Shown here in pieces: positions 1 through 11,700 of a stretch of 64,000 bases of DNA. The DNA is taken from NCBI RefSeq assembly GCF_965638725.1, contig NC_134949.1, positions 15,746,951-15,810,950 of the forward strand, written 5' to 3'. Numbering within the stretch: position 1 is the first letter of the stretch; each line of letters opens with the position of its first letter. The notes under the pieces were generated by a model that did no database searches, was not told the DNA's origin, and saw only the letters and a list, made by a program, of their open reading frames with translations. Source of the stretch: Aptenodytes patagonicus (taxonomy: Eukaryota > Chordata > Aves > Sphenisciformes > Spheniscidae). A program made the position numbers and the translations under genes.

Positions 1-3000
1 GACATATTCTTCTTGACTGTCCATGATGCTGTGCTCTACATAAGGAATCAAATGACATACAGTGACAACCAGGATCCCATATTTGAGAAGGTAGTCTACT
101 ATCCAGTAGTACATTTCCCTTCCTTCTATCATCTACCATTGATTGCATTACAGCATGGCATGTTCAAAAACTAGACATAGACCTGTAGTACAAATAAAGT
201 GAGAGTCTAGTAAATTGGACAGCTTCTGTAGTACATGAACATTTTGCTAGATCCAAGGAAGGGTCTGTTGACCCCAGGATCTTGTTAGTGAAAAGAACAT
301 GAGAAACAGGACATACGGAGAACACTTCATCCTAAGACTCATTTTCTAGTTTCTGACAACTGGCAGCTTAAGAACTTCCTCAGCTGGAGGTTGCATTTGG
401 ACCATTATATGGGGTGCTGGTTGACAGCCAGCTGAACATGAGCCGGCAGTGTGCCCAGGCGGCCAAGAAGGCCAATGGCATCCTGGCCTGTATCAGAAAT
501 AGTGTGGCCAGCAGGAGTAGGGAAGTGATCGTGCCCCTGTACTCGGCACTGGTGAGGCCGCACCTCGAATCCTGTGTTCAGTTTTGGGCCCCTCACTACA
601 AGAAGGACGTTGAGGTGCTGGAGCGTGTCCAGAGAAGGGCAACGAGGCTGGTGAAGGGTCTGGAGAACAAGTCTTATGAGGAGCGGCTGAGGGAACTGGG
701 GTTGTTTAGCCTGGAGAAAAGGAGGCTGAGGGGAGACCTCATCGCTCTCTACAACTACCTGGAAGGAGGTTGTAGTGAGGTGGGTGTCGGTCTCTTCTCC
801 CAAGTAACAAGCGATAGGACGAGAGGAAATGGCCTCAAGTTGTGCCAGGGGAGGTTTAGATTGGATATCAGGAAAAATTTCTTTACTGAAAGAGTGGTGA
901 AACATTGGAACAGGCTGCCCGGGGAAGTGGTTGAGTCCCCATCCCTGGAGGTATTTAAAAGATGCATAGATGAGGCGCTTAGGGACGTGGTTTAGTGGGC
1001 ATGGTGGTGTTGGGTTGACGGTTGGACTCGATGATCTTAGAGGTCTCTTCCAACCTTAATGATTCTATGATTCTATATTTAATCATCACAGATGGAGTTT
1101 TCTTCGATGTGTCCGTCATACTCCTTTTGGAACCCCTTTACATATTTTAGCTTGACACTATCCTGTGGAGATGGGTTCTGTAATTTTAAATGTGTTATAC
1201 GACATATATTTCCCATTTGTTTTAAGCCTGTTGGATTTCTGGATTGCTAGTTGCAATGAATAATCATTCCCTGCTCCCTTTCCCAAAACTATTAATAATT
1301 TCATATACCTCTGATCAAAGCTGAAGAGTCCCATTCTACTTGGTGTGAGTGTGCATGGAAGCTGTTCCACGCTAGTGTTCATTCCTGCTGCTTTTCTCTG
1401 TGCATTTCCTAGTTGTATTCTGTTTTTTGAGATAACCAGAACACTCTGTAGCATCTAAAGCTGTGGGCCCACATTAGGAAAATGGCCTTATAATGTTCTC
1501 CTGTCTTTTCACCACAATTCCTTCCCTAGCAATCACTATTACAGTATTATGAATAAATAGCAATTAAAATTAATCTGACTGATAACTAACTAGGACGGGA
1601 CCCTTATTTTTTAATAATTTTTGCATGCTACTGTCTTATAGTAGAGATTAACATTTTGACAAAGGTGTACAGCAGCTTAGAGATAGATTCAGCTTTTATT
1701 ATTTTTACAAAGCTATAACTAGTCATATGAGGAGAGGCAGGACCATAAGCTTTTCAACATTTAAGTTCCTCTCAGCTAAACTAAATCAACAGTGTTGTCC
1801 AGGAACAGTAAACAACAGACTCCTGTAAGTTGTGGAAGTTATCTTAAGGTACTTCAGAGTAATAAATCAATTTCAGTGATACGGATAACGCGTAACTCAT
1901 CATGTTTCTTCTATTTCTGCCAAGATTTCGCTCATGCAGGAGTCTAAAGAACCCATGGAATTCACAGAAGCAAGCCGGCCTGATGATGAACTTGATGTTC
2001 AGGAAGAGGTACACACTTCAGAACTGAATGTGTCTATTATTTACAGAATACTGCTGGCTTTATTCCTTTGCCTGTAGCATTGAGTCATGCTGTGAGAGTA
2101 TGGTGGATGAACTGAGCTCTCAACAGTTTCCTTCTCCATAAATAAATACCCTCCCTGGGTACCTGAATGTCAGTGCTTAGTGGAGGAGGTCAAGTTTTTC
2201 TTGAGATGTAGTAGATTATATGTGCAGAAGCATCTCTTGATCTCTGTCGCTTTAGGACTACTTTTGCCTTACATAGGCTTATAAATAGATCTAAAGACAA
2301 GTTAGGTGCTTAAAAGAAGACTTGATAAGGCTTGGTAAGGAGGCACCTGAATCCAAAATTATGGTCAACCTCCCCCTCTCATTCCTCCTTTTAACACAAC
2401 AGACACCTTCTTGCACAATCTGAACATTTTACAGGAAGCTGCAGCAAAGCAGTGTATTGAACGTAACTAACATGCAACAATACAAGTCCATTAAAGCAAT
2501 ACCATGGTATTGTGTATTTACAGAATACTGCCAGAAAGTAAAGTAGCACTTACTGCTAAAATAATGGTGCAGCGCGCAGGCCACTTACTCAGAAAACAGG
2601 GGATTGGGCTAAATGCCCTTTTATAGCCTGAGGTGGATTAAACTAGTGATGCATCAATACCTTGGAAGCATTACAACACTCCATGTAGGTAAAGGCATGA
2701 TTATTATGTGTTCCTCCTATTATGCTACTGTGGTACTAGTCAGAACTCCATTCTTAATTCCTGATCTAAAACGGGGTAGTGCCCTGTGCTTGGTCTCTCT
2801 GCTCCAGCAGCAGGAATGGAAAGGGGCTGGAGGCATGCTGTGACCCTTCTCTGTGTCATGCTGTAGCAAAATGCTGCAGCAAGGTTGCTGTGCGTGTGGG
2901 ATGTAGAGGTCCCTGGAGGCAAGTAGGTAAGAGGAGGTTGTGGCTGGGTAGAGGTTCTCAGCATCTCCCTGCATTGTAGTTTCTACCATAGCATGAAGTC

Positions 3001-3710
3001 CTGTAGGAAAAGGTAAGGTCAGCTTGGAAGGCAGATTGGTGAGAGGAGAAACTGAGACCCTAAGCAAAAGCCTCTCAAGCTTCATCAGGGCTTGGTAAAT
3101 AGATTGTGATGCTTGGTACTCCTGATTCACCCCCTCCTTTTTTGGTTGGTACGAATATTGCAAGAGACCCAAATATTATTCCTTATCACTAATAGGGGGA
3201 GAAGCACTTTCCACTCCCCTGTAAGTCACAGTGCAGAAAGGAATGAAGGATTAAAAAAGCTAGAAAGACACCATGATTCTGTAACAGAAGCATTTGGGAC
3301 TGGCAGGCCAAAGAGACTTGAATTCTGATTTCTATTCACAGGATTGGTTAAATATTTGTATTATTGTCATTAAATAAGAAGCCAGACACAAAACTACTGA
3401 TCCAAGGTCAGAGTGTTCTGCGAGGCTTCTGTCCTCCACCTTTATAGCCACATTTTGAAGGTGAGAGCTTCAGGCCTGCAGCTTCCTGACTGAATTGTCC
3501 GATGTAGACACAAGTCAGAGGGCAGCTGCCTCAGAACAGTTACTTTCTCTGTACTTTCACTGAGGCCAGGTTGAACTTGGTAGTTTTTAGTTAACACATG
3601 CACAAACATTTTCTTTTTCCAAGTGGTGTGTACTCAGAACTAACCATGGCCTGTTTCTCTCCACCTTCTGAAAACCATTTCACTAGGCTATGCGCAGACT
3701 TGCTTCATGA
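1..3710 (+). CDS. SLC26A4: Pendrin (anion exchanger), 3' end of gene, last three coding exons
   Basis: Pendrin exchanges chloride, iodide and bicarbonate at apical membranes (inner ear, thyroid, kidney in vertebrates). Only the C-terminal end is in the window. Coding exons are 1-90 (continues left of the window, frame starts at base 1), 1925-2008 and 3687-3710 with TGA at 3708-3710. Donors are at 91 (gtagtc) and 2009 (gtacac); acceptors end ccaag and actag. The first exon encodes [15 protein letters not shown], the last part of the STAS domain. The second is an acidic tail with [14 protein letters not shown], and the last is AMRRLAS-stop. This ending fits pendrin and not SLC26A3, whose tail is different and lies elsewhere in the window. 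Exon lengths of 84 and 24 nt match what I recall for mammalian SLC26A4. A CR1 copy sits in the first visible intron, in gene orientation. Family and paralogue assignment are firm; upstream exons cannot be judged. Confidence 0.95.
411..1076 (+). mobile_element. CR1 LINE, 5'-truncated, in SLC26A4 intron
   Basis: An open frame from 414 to 995 encodes the C-terminal part of CR1 ORF2 (after the reverse transcriptase core), with recognisable blocks such as [41 protein letters not shown] and [14 protein letters not shown]. It is followed by the typical CR1 3' end (ttggactcgatgatctt, then ttccaaccttaatgattcta) and a short ATTCTATG tail ending near 1076. The frame is unbroken over 193 codons, so the copy is fairly young. 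It is 5'-truncated and cannot move by itself. Confidence 0.93.
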
Positions 3711-6640
3711 AGATGGACTGCTGGTACTGTCTTACCTGTGAACTCACAGCAATATTTATGCAACGGTACTATATAAGCATTTTCTGCAATGAAACCAATC
3801 TTTGCACTTGAAGAAAACTCTGATTGATTGTCTGAATGATACAGATCTCTAGAAATCTCCAAATTTTAGCTAACGTTATCCCAGAAATATTCTGGACCTG
3901 ATTCAGCAAGCACTTTTTGGTATGATATATTGATAAAAAAAAATCAGAAGACTATTACGAAAGATGTACTCAGTTTTGGGACTAGTCAGGCAGAAGGTGC
4001 ATTACACTGTTTCATCAGTGTGTACAGGATGAAAAGCTGCTTTGTGCTCTGCCCAGGAGAGTTGAAGAGGCCAAAATCTTGGGATGGCAGGCCTTTTGTT
4101 CTGTATTTGCACAATGCCTAGCGAGAGGGCAGGAGTTCTAGCTGGCCAAGGCTTTGCAATTCTAGAACATTGGTGGGAGCATACATGCTGACAAGTCTTG
4201 AAAAATGTATCGTGATTATTTTTTCCAAGCAATTCCTTAGATTGCTGCAGGTTGTTAGGTAACTGAAACAGGTGACAGGTGAAACAGTCACATGAACAGA
4301 AAATGGCACTGAACTACTATAAAACTTCAAATAGGGTAAGTTTCAATAGAAAAGACCCTTGGATATGGGTTCATCAGTTCTGTATTAATCCCATTGTAGC
4401 AAATCATGCACTACTATTAATGATCGTCCCTAAAATGAAGTATGCACAGAAGATTATTTTGGCTAGGTTACTTATCTTTCATCAAGAGGCAGATCATGAC
4501 ATAAATTAGATTAACAAAAACCTTAGTCCCCACGTACTTAGTGGAATCTGTAGAACAGGCTGCTACTGAGTGCAAGTAAGAAAGTCAAAATGTGACCTAG
4601 TATAGAGGTTTGGGGCTTTTTTAAAATGGAATATAGGAGTTTATTTAGTTTAATGAATATATTTTTATATAGCATATTTTTTCTTTTAATATTCTACATC
4701 AAACTGCTGCTGTTCTTTTACATTTGATAGTCCATAATGCACAAGTGCAATAATTTACAAAAGATAAAGGATTTGATGTGCAAAACTTTAATCCTTACTT
4801 TAGGACTATATAAAATAGATACGTAGCAAATCAATTGTTCTTACTTTTCATGAAGAAGAAATGTGTTTTGATGGAAAACAGACTGCTACTTTAAATTTTT
4901 TAGCACTACATTAATTTTTTAAATGGGAAAAAAAACTCTGTATGATGAAGGAACCGATAATAACAGAAGTATAAGAAATGTCCAGGTATAAAATCCCTTT
5001 TAAGTTTCACAATGTGGGCTAATTAGCTTCAGTATGTTCACATATTTATGTCTCCTTATTTGATTACATCAGAGAACTCTTCCTATATCACACTGCACAG
5101 GGAAGATTTTTGCTGCAAGTAATGTTAGCGGAAAATCTAAGGTGAAAAGCTAAGCACTAAATAAATTATTCTGTCCTAAAGACCTGAGCGAATGCCATCA
5201 AAATCAGTGAAAAAAAATCCTCTAACCGTCAGTCAGTTGGACGGTATCTCACACAGTAGGTAACAGCACCAGACCGACATCTTTATTCTCTAATTAAGGC
5301 AGAAATTTCAGTCCTCATGACAGTCAGTGAAGTTTCTCATTTCAAATGCAATACAGGCTTGAATGAGTCCAAGCCAGCAAAAACGCAGGTTTGTATTTAC
5401 AAAGAGACATACGCCATTTGTGTGTCAGATTGGCATCTCCACAAGCTGAGAATTAGGCACGTGTTTAAGCAGCAAGTCAGACTGATCTGCACCTCCTCAG
5501 ACGGAAGTATTAATTTCTGTTTACACTAATGCTTAGGCTCAGGCTGTGATTTGACAATTCCCGCTTTTAGCACTACCTGTCCTCATTCTCTCCCCTTCCA
5601 TTCGCCAGCCTAACGCAGGAGGCTGGCACTTCTGCCCACGTTGCTGACAAAACTTTTCCTATCAGGCCATGGCCCCAACTTACATTAACCTGAATATAAG
5701 CCACTGTTGCCAGTGCACGCAGCGATGGAGGACAAGGCCAGCAACATGTTTCTCAGAAGTTTTATTGCTTTTCTAAAGTGGATGTACATTTTATGTAGAA
5801 AGTAAAAGAAAATATTCTACCTGGGACTGGTAAGTGAGGTTTCAGCTAATTTTTACGCAGAACACATACTATGGAAAAGATGACATAAAAAATGATAGCA
5901 GTGAAATTTTTTCTTCCTCAAGAGAACATCTGCACTGTGAAGTTTGAGTATAGATTCTTACCCAACAGAAATGCAGGTTTACGTTATTTTTTGAACCTTC
6001 TCTAGTTCTTGTCCATACAGGTATTAAAAAAGCAATTAAATCATAGAATAGTTTGGGTTGGAAGGGACCTCTAAAGGTCATCTAGTCCAACCCCCCTGCC
6101 ATCTTCCAGTTTCCTTTCCAAATAATGACATTTCAGCTGGAATTAATTGTGCTAAAATATGATGCAATATACTTACTCTTGGCCTGCATATTTCTTCAAG
6201 CCATGGTTGTATTTGTTCTTAATTTAACTGGCACAAAATATTTGACTTTTCCTGAAAAATAGCATTGCACGCAAAGCTTACAGTTACACAGAATGGTAAG
6301 AGGTAACATGCAGAAGGCATTCAAATACCTTTCTCAGTGGGCCGGGGGGTACGTGCTTCTATGCATCCATTAAAACGAAGGATACCAAAATAATGGATTT
6401 TGCAATGAAGCTAAAATTCTACATGATTTTGTACTAATTCAAACATCTGTAAGTAATGCAACTAGACATGCTTATCTTTTTCCAGTAGAATGAAGAAATG
6501 ATATTTTTGTATGCATTTTGAGTACTGTCTTTGCATGTCAGGTATTAAATTTGGAGATACATTTTTTTACCCTTTTAAAAAGCTGCATTTTAAAAGCAAT
6601 TGTATTAATTAACTAGAAAATAAAGTTGTGCATACTGAAA
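3711..6640 (+). other. SLC26A4: Probable SLC26A4 3' UTR and downstream flank
   Basis: This is AT-rich sequence with no supported coding exon following the pendrin stop codon. Canonical AATAAA hexamers lie at 5160-5165 and 6619-6624, so the transcript could end near 5.2 or 6.65 kb. I cannot decide between them from sequence alone. A small antisense CR1 3' end is inserted at about 6039-6101. Confidence 0.4.
6039..6101 (-). mobile_element. CR1 LINE 3'-end fragment
   Basis: About 63 bp match the reverse complement of the CR1 3' end: tcatagaatagtttgggttg, then ggaagggacctctaaaggtc and atctagtccaaccccc. The fragment is in minus orientation. Only the extreme 3' end is present, so this is a severely 5'-truncated insertion. 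Confidence 0.88.
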
Positions 6641-7360
6641 ACATGCTGCATGCCTCCGCATGTTTGGTTTGGTTTTTTTTTAAACTCTTCTCTTTGTGAA
6701 TTCTTATGATGGGGAAATAAAGCATACAATGCAGGGATCAGCATCACACTTCCCTTGGGTCTGCCTTTTGAGGAACAACAGAGACAAAAGGGGAAACCTG
6801 TTCTCTCTGCCTTGTGGGGATAAGACAAGAAACATTAGGCTTCCATGGCAGCTTTTATATGTTAAGGCTATAAAGATAATGAGAAACACTGTCTGTAGGG
6901 ACACAAGATCCCCATCCGGGAGACCTCTAGTGAGGCAGTCACCGATCTGAAGTGTTTGGCGTAGAGCTGCCCCTACCTTAGGGCTGTGGGAGGACTGCTT
7001 GAGGCCACTTTCTACCCTATAGCCTATGATTTACTTGTATTTATATTTCCTTCCTTTCTTCAGTGCTATAGAAGCACTCTATAAAGACAGTATCCCACTG
7101 AACTACACAGGATTTACAAAATGCTAAGTTTATGGAAATTACACAAAGTAGTCTCTTGAGGTAGCGAGCTCTATTGCTGTGAAGCTTCAGGGTCCACTGG
7201 AGGGCCACTGTTCCATCAAGTCGTTGGCATTCCTACAGCCCCGATTGTCAGGAATCTGCCGATTCCACGGTAAACCTTAAGGCTGACCATTAGCAGCCGA
7301 GAGAGCCCAATGTGGTTTCAGATTTGTCCGATTCTTGGAAGCCCGCACCATATAAACCAC
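6641..7360. other. Intergenic, no feature seen
   Basis: This spacer lies between the candidate end of SLC26A4 and the CBLL1 CpG island. Short open frames on both strands have no recognisable protein content. An additional AATAAA lies at 6714-6719. GC content rises from about 7300 toward the island. Confidence 0.5.
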
Positions 7361-8770
7361 CCTCCCGCTAAGCCCGCAGGCAGGGGTCACGGCTCCGGAA
7401 CAGAAAGGCCCCTCCCCTTTTTCATTTTACCCCTCTCCAAGAAGCCACAGGGTCATGCCTCCTGTTTCCAGCCACTCTTCCCCGCCGCGGCTCCAAGGCC
7501 TCCCGAAGCCCGGCGTCGCCCCGGCCGCCCAGGCGGGAGCGCGTGAGTTCCGCCCGCAGCGGCCGGAAGCGGTTCCCAGCGGGGCAGGAGCCCCCCGAGC
7601 CCGGGGCGGGCACGCAGCACACCCGCCAGCGCCGCCGAGGCCCGCAGAGAGCGGAGACCGGAGCGCACAGAGGCTCCCCACCTCCTCCGCGCCGCCGGGC
7701 AGTGCGCGGGAAGACCCGCTCACCCCGCGTCTCCCAGCAGGGCGGCGCCCGGGCCCGCCGCCGCCATGTCCACGGGCGCCCCCCTGCTCCCGCCGCAGCG
7801 CGCAGGCGCGGCGCATGCGGCACTACACCCCCCAGGGGGCAGCGGTCCGCCAGCCGCGGTCCCGGCAGCCATTGCGGAACGGCCGCGCCTTCCTCCCCAG
7901 CCTCCTCGCAGAGCCTGTCGGGAACGAGGGTCCCGCTGCGGCGCGGCGCGGCGCCGCTCCGCCGAGCTCCCCCCCGCCCCGCGGGCTCCACCATGCCCTC
8001 ACCGTCCTGCAGCGGCGCGGCCGCTCCACGGGGGCGCAGCGAGCGCGGTGCCGCAGACCCTTCCCCGCTGCGCGCTTTTTCACGCCCCCCCGCCCGCCGC
8101 CCGGCCGCTTCTGCTTCCGGCCGCGCCCTTCCGCTCCCACAGTGCCCCGCGCCGAACCATGGACCACAATGGTGAGGAGGGGAGAGGCCGGGAGACCCGT
8201 TTACACCCGTCCCCACCTGGGCCCGCTCCGCGCTGCCGAGCGGGGAGAGGCCGCGCGCGGGGCCGCCGGGTGCGGGGCGGTGCCAGGGTAGCGGCGGGAT
8301 GCGGCCCGGCGCCCGGTAACGCCGGCGAGGCCCGGGTTCGCCGCGGTTCCCCGCGGCCCGCGCGGCGGGGCCTGGTCTCTCCCGTCAGCGCCGGGCTCGC
8401 GGTCCCCGCCTTCCCCCGGCCGCCGTGCGCCCTCCAACGGTCGCGCCCGGCGCGCGGCGGCGCTCGGCCCCCGCCCCGAGGGGGGCTCAGCGGCCGGCCT
8501 GAGGGGCCGCTCCGCGGCTGGAGCCCCCTCTCCCGTCCCGGGGCGGGCTGCGGAGCGCGGAGGGGGTGGGCGCAGCGTCAGGCGCGGCCGCTGCCGCCGG
8601 CAACTGCGCACTCTCGGGCCGGGCCGGGGCTGGCGGGCGGCGTTGCGCTAAATAGTCCGGCGTCTGCGGAGCCCGTCGGCCTGCAGCAGGTGGATGCAGC
8701 CTGTAGCGTTTCGGCGGTGGCGGCGCGGCGCTTGTTCGCCCGCTGCGTTTCCCGAGGTCGGTGCCGGTAA
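7361..8770 (+). promoter_or_regulatory. CBLL1: CpG-island promoter of CBLL1
   Basis: This is a strongly GC- and CpG-rich block of about 1.4 kb surrounding the CBLL1 start codon at 8159, in otherwise AT-rich DNA. No TATA box is apparent. Housekeeping-type motifs are visible: ETS sites CCGGAAG at 7563-7569 (+) and 8114-8120 (reverse, about 40 nt before the ATG), an NRF1-like GCGCATGCGG at 7811-7820, a YY1-like GCCGCCATGTCC near 7760, and a CTCF-like cccccagggggcagcgg near 7829-7845. The exact transcription start is not visible; it probably lies between about 7.8 and 8.15 kb. The island extends into intron 1. Long open frames on both strands here reflect scarcity of AT-rich stop codons, not genes. 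Confidence 0.85.
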
Positions 8771-11700
8771 CGTGTTTCCTGGTTCCGTAGTTGTGCTCTG
8801 GAGAGGAAACTTTCCCATGTGCTTAAGCTCGGTTTCGTAGCTTTGATACTCTGCTGGTTAGCGTGCTGGCATAGTGTAATGAGTAGGTGAGCGGACGTGG
8901 GGATTTTTGCTGGGGTATTTTCGGTTTTCTTTCTTCCCCTTAGCGAAGACTACATTATGAATTTATATGTATAAGGTATGGTATTTGAGCTATATTTATG
9001 AATTTTAAAAGAACGTGAAATACAAAAATAAAACTTAAGAAAAGTTGACGAAGGTGACAATTCAGGAGGATGTATCACATCAATTAGAGCTTCCCTAAGT
9101 AGTCTTAACAATTTTGGTATGTTTTTCATACTTTTTTTCTGCAATTAATCCTGCTAGTTATGCTTCCACAGACTGCAATTTATTATCCTTCCGTGAAACA
9201 TGAATAACTAATGAACTTGCTAGTTCGGGTTAGCTGAGCAGCTAACTCATGTAAATATTCCTAGCTTGCAAGGGTATATGGAAGACGCGTCAGAACTTAC
9301 TTGTTTCCTACTGGCAGTTCAATGGACTGATTAATACACAAGTTGGGTTGTTTGGGTTTTTTTTAAACTTGTTTTAGTTATCCCTATTTGGGATAATATG
9401 GATTGAGGTCCTGCAGAGACTTTTTCTGGTCTACGGTGTTGCATTTTTGTGTATTCTGGTAGAAAACAGAATTTCCCAACAAGTGGAAAATAGACAGCTT
9501 TAGCATTATTATCTCTGATGTTCTAGGCCAGCAGTCTCTGGGAAACCTGGTGTCGTAGTTGTATGTTTCCTGGCTCATCTGTTTAGCCAACAGGACTGCC
9601 TAAACAAAAACAACAAATGAGCAAAAGTAAAAACAGGCTGTATTGTTTTTGCCTTTTTACATATTGCCTTTTAGAGTGAAACATGTCAACCACAGTGCTA
9701 AGAGGAATAAATACACTTGATCTATCAGAGGAGATTGAGGGCTCTTCATTTTGAGGTAAAGTGACTGTCAGGGCACAGTCCCAATTCGAAACTTTGTCGC
9801 AGTTCCTAGTTTTGGTGGTAGCTGCTGAATAACTTAGAGCAATCCCCTTTTCCCTTTTTCTTCTTGTTTTTCTTTCTTTCTTGTTTTTCCTCCTACTTGT
9901 TGTGTTATGTGGGGTGGTTACAGGCTTTGAGGGACACTAGTTTGTGAGGCATTGTGCAGACTTACGCTAATGGGGCCCTAATTTCAGTGTCCAGATGCTA
10001 CCAGGCTGTAATCCTTTGGGGCCTCGGTGATCATTCCAGGGCTGCAGTGCTGTATCAAGTGGAACGGCAGGGCTTACAGTGTAAGAGCTTGTGGCACACC
10101 CCTCTGAGGCTGAGCATGTCCCACTTTGAAACACCTGTCAAAATGGCATTTTCAATTAAAGTGAAAGTGAGCTGGGTAGATTCGTGAAGAACATAATTTT
10201 ATTTGTGTATGAATGAGATGCTATGCAGTGGTTTAAGATAGACTCACTGGAAGTTGAGGGAGTTGTACCCCCTTCATTGGTGTGCTTGTTGCAATACTCC
10301 CTCTAGATTATCACTTGGAGCCTGTATCTACCGATGCATGTGTCAGGCTATTTCTTGCTTCCTTTGCCCTGGTACTCAGATTTAAATCTGATTAAAGAGA
10401 ATTCTGTATGTAGTGGGGAACAATAATTTTCAGTTTTGCAAGGATACTACTACATACTCTTAAGTACCGGTATTTTTGTGATACTTTATGCTAAACTTCT
10501 AAGTGATATGTCAAGATGCTGAGTTAATATGGAAACTAGCTTCCTTCCAGCTTTAATAAACAATTTACATAAATTGTAAAAATTATCTTTTCTCATAAGA
10601 AATTCTATGTTGTCACGGTCATACAAAGAATTGACTCTTCAGTACTATTCACACTGTGAGAGGAATTATACAATTAATGGGTTTTTTCCTGTTGTGAAGA
10701 AATGACAGACTAGCTAACTTTTAAAAATACCTTTATTTTTAGAACTAGATTTCCTAAAATCACGGTTGTTCCCAATACAATTTTGTGACTTGACTTCTAG
10801 AAGAAATTCTATGTGAAGATACTTAGTTTCTAGTGATTAAACTTTGATATGTTGTATGAGTCTTAAACAAGCTTTAAAAATTACTTTTCTTAAAACTCTT
10901 CTGTTAATATTTAGCCTCTTTAGAAACTATTAGATAAGTGAAAAACTACATAAACTTTTTTTTTCTTTCATAGACAATGATTTGCAAGGAACAAATAGTT
11001 CAGGGTCATTGGGTGGTCTTGATGTTCGTAGAAGAATCCCTATAAAGCTTATCTCAAAACAGACCAATAAAACCAAACCTGCACCTCGAACTCCAAGAAA
11101 TATGAACAGGATGCCTTCAAAGACACAAGCTGGTGATGAAGGTAAATTAATATAAATACTAGCCCTGTAGTAGGGAAGTGTATTATTCTGCAGCATTGTT
11201 CAAGACTTTATTCAGTCTTGGAGACTTAGAGTCCAAGGTTCTGTCCAAGTGCAAAACAAGTTTCAAATTTCCAGGTACTGCTGCACTATAAGGATTAAAC
11301 GGGGTGCATTCCTAAAACAGACTGTCTTACTACTTTGACTGTACCTTTCTGTAGAATGGGCCCAGCAGATTAGAAGTGCTGTGGCATTCCTTGATGATTT
11401 CAGTATAGAATGACACATGCCTTTAATAGCAGCCAGTGTCATTTAGGAAAGCGTTGTGGTTGGCTCGTGTCTTTCTTCTCGTTCTTCTTTCCACAGAAGA
11501 ATTTGATTATAACGAAGAGGAGCGGTACGAATGCAAAGGAGGTGAAATGTTTGGCAATCAAAGGAGGTTCCCTGGACCCATCTTTTGGGACTATAAGGTA
11601 AAGCAATGGATGGCAAGTCATGAATCTTTGTCTGTGAATCATACCAAACTGTAGGTAGTCCTGGTAGATACCTTCTTAAATAAAAGCGCTTCCATTACTT

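Noticed and set aside
7422-8770. Long open frames (up to 334 codons) on both strands in the GC-rich block
   Set aside because: They overlap each other in several frames, have Arg/Pro/Ala-biased content and no domain, and are explained by the scarcity of stop codons in a CpG island. Only the short CBLL1 exon 1 at 8159-8171 is supported.
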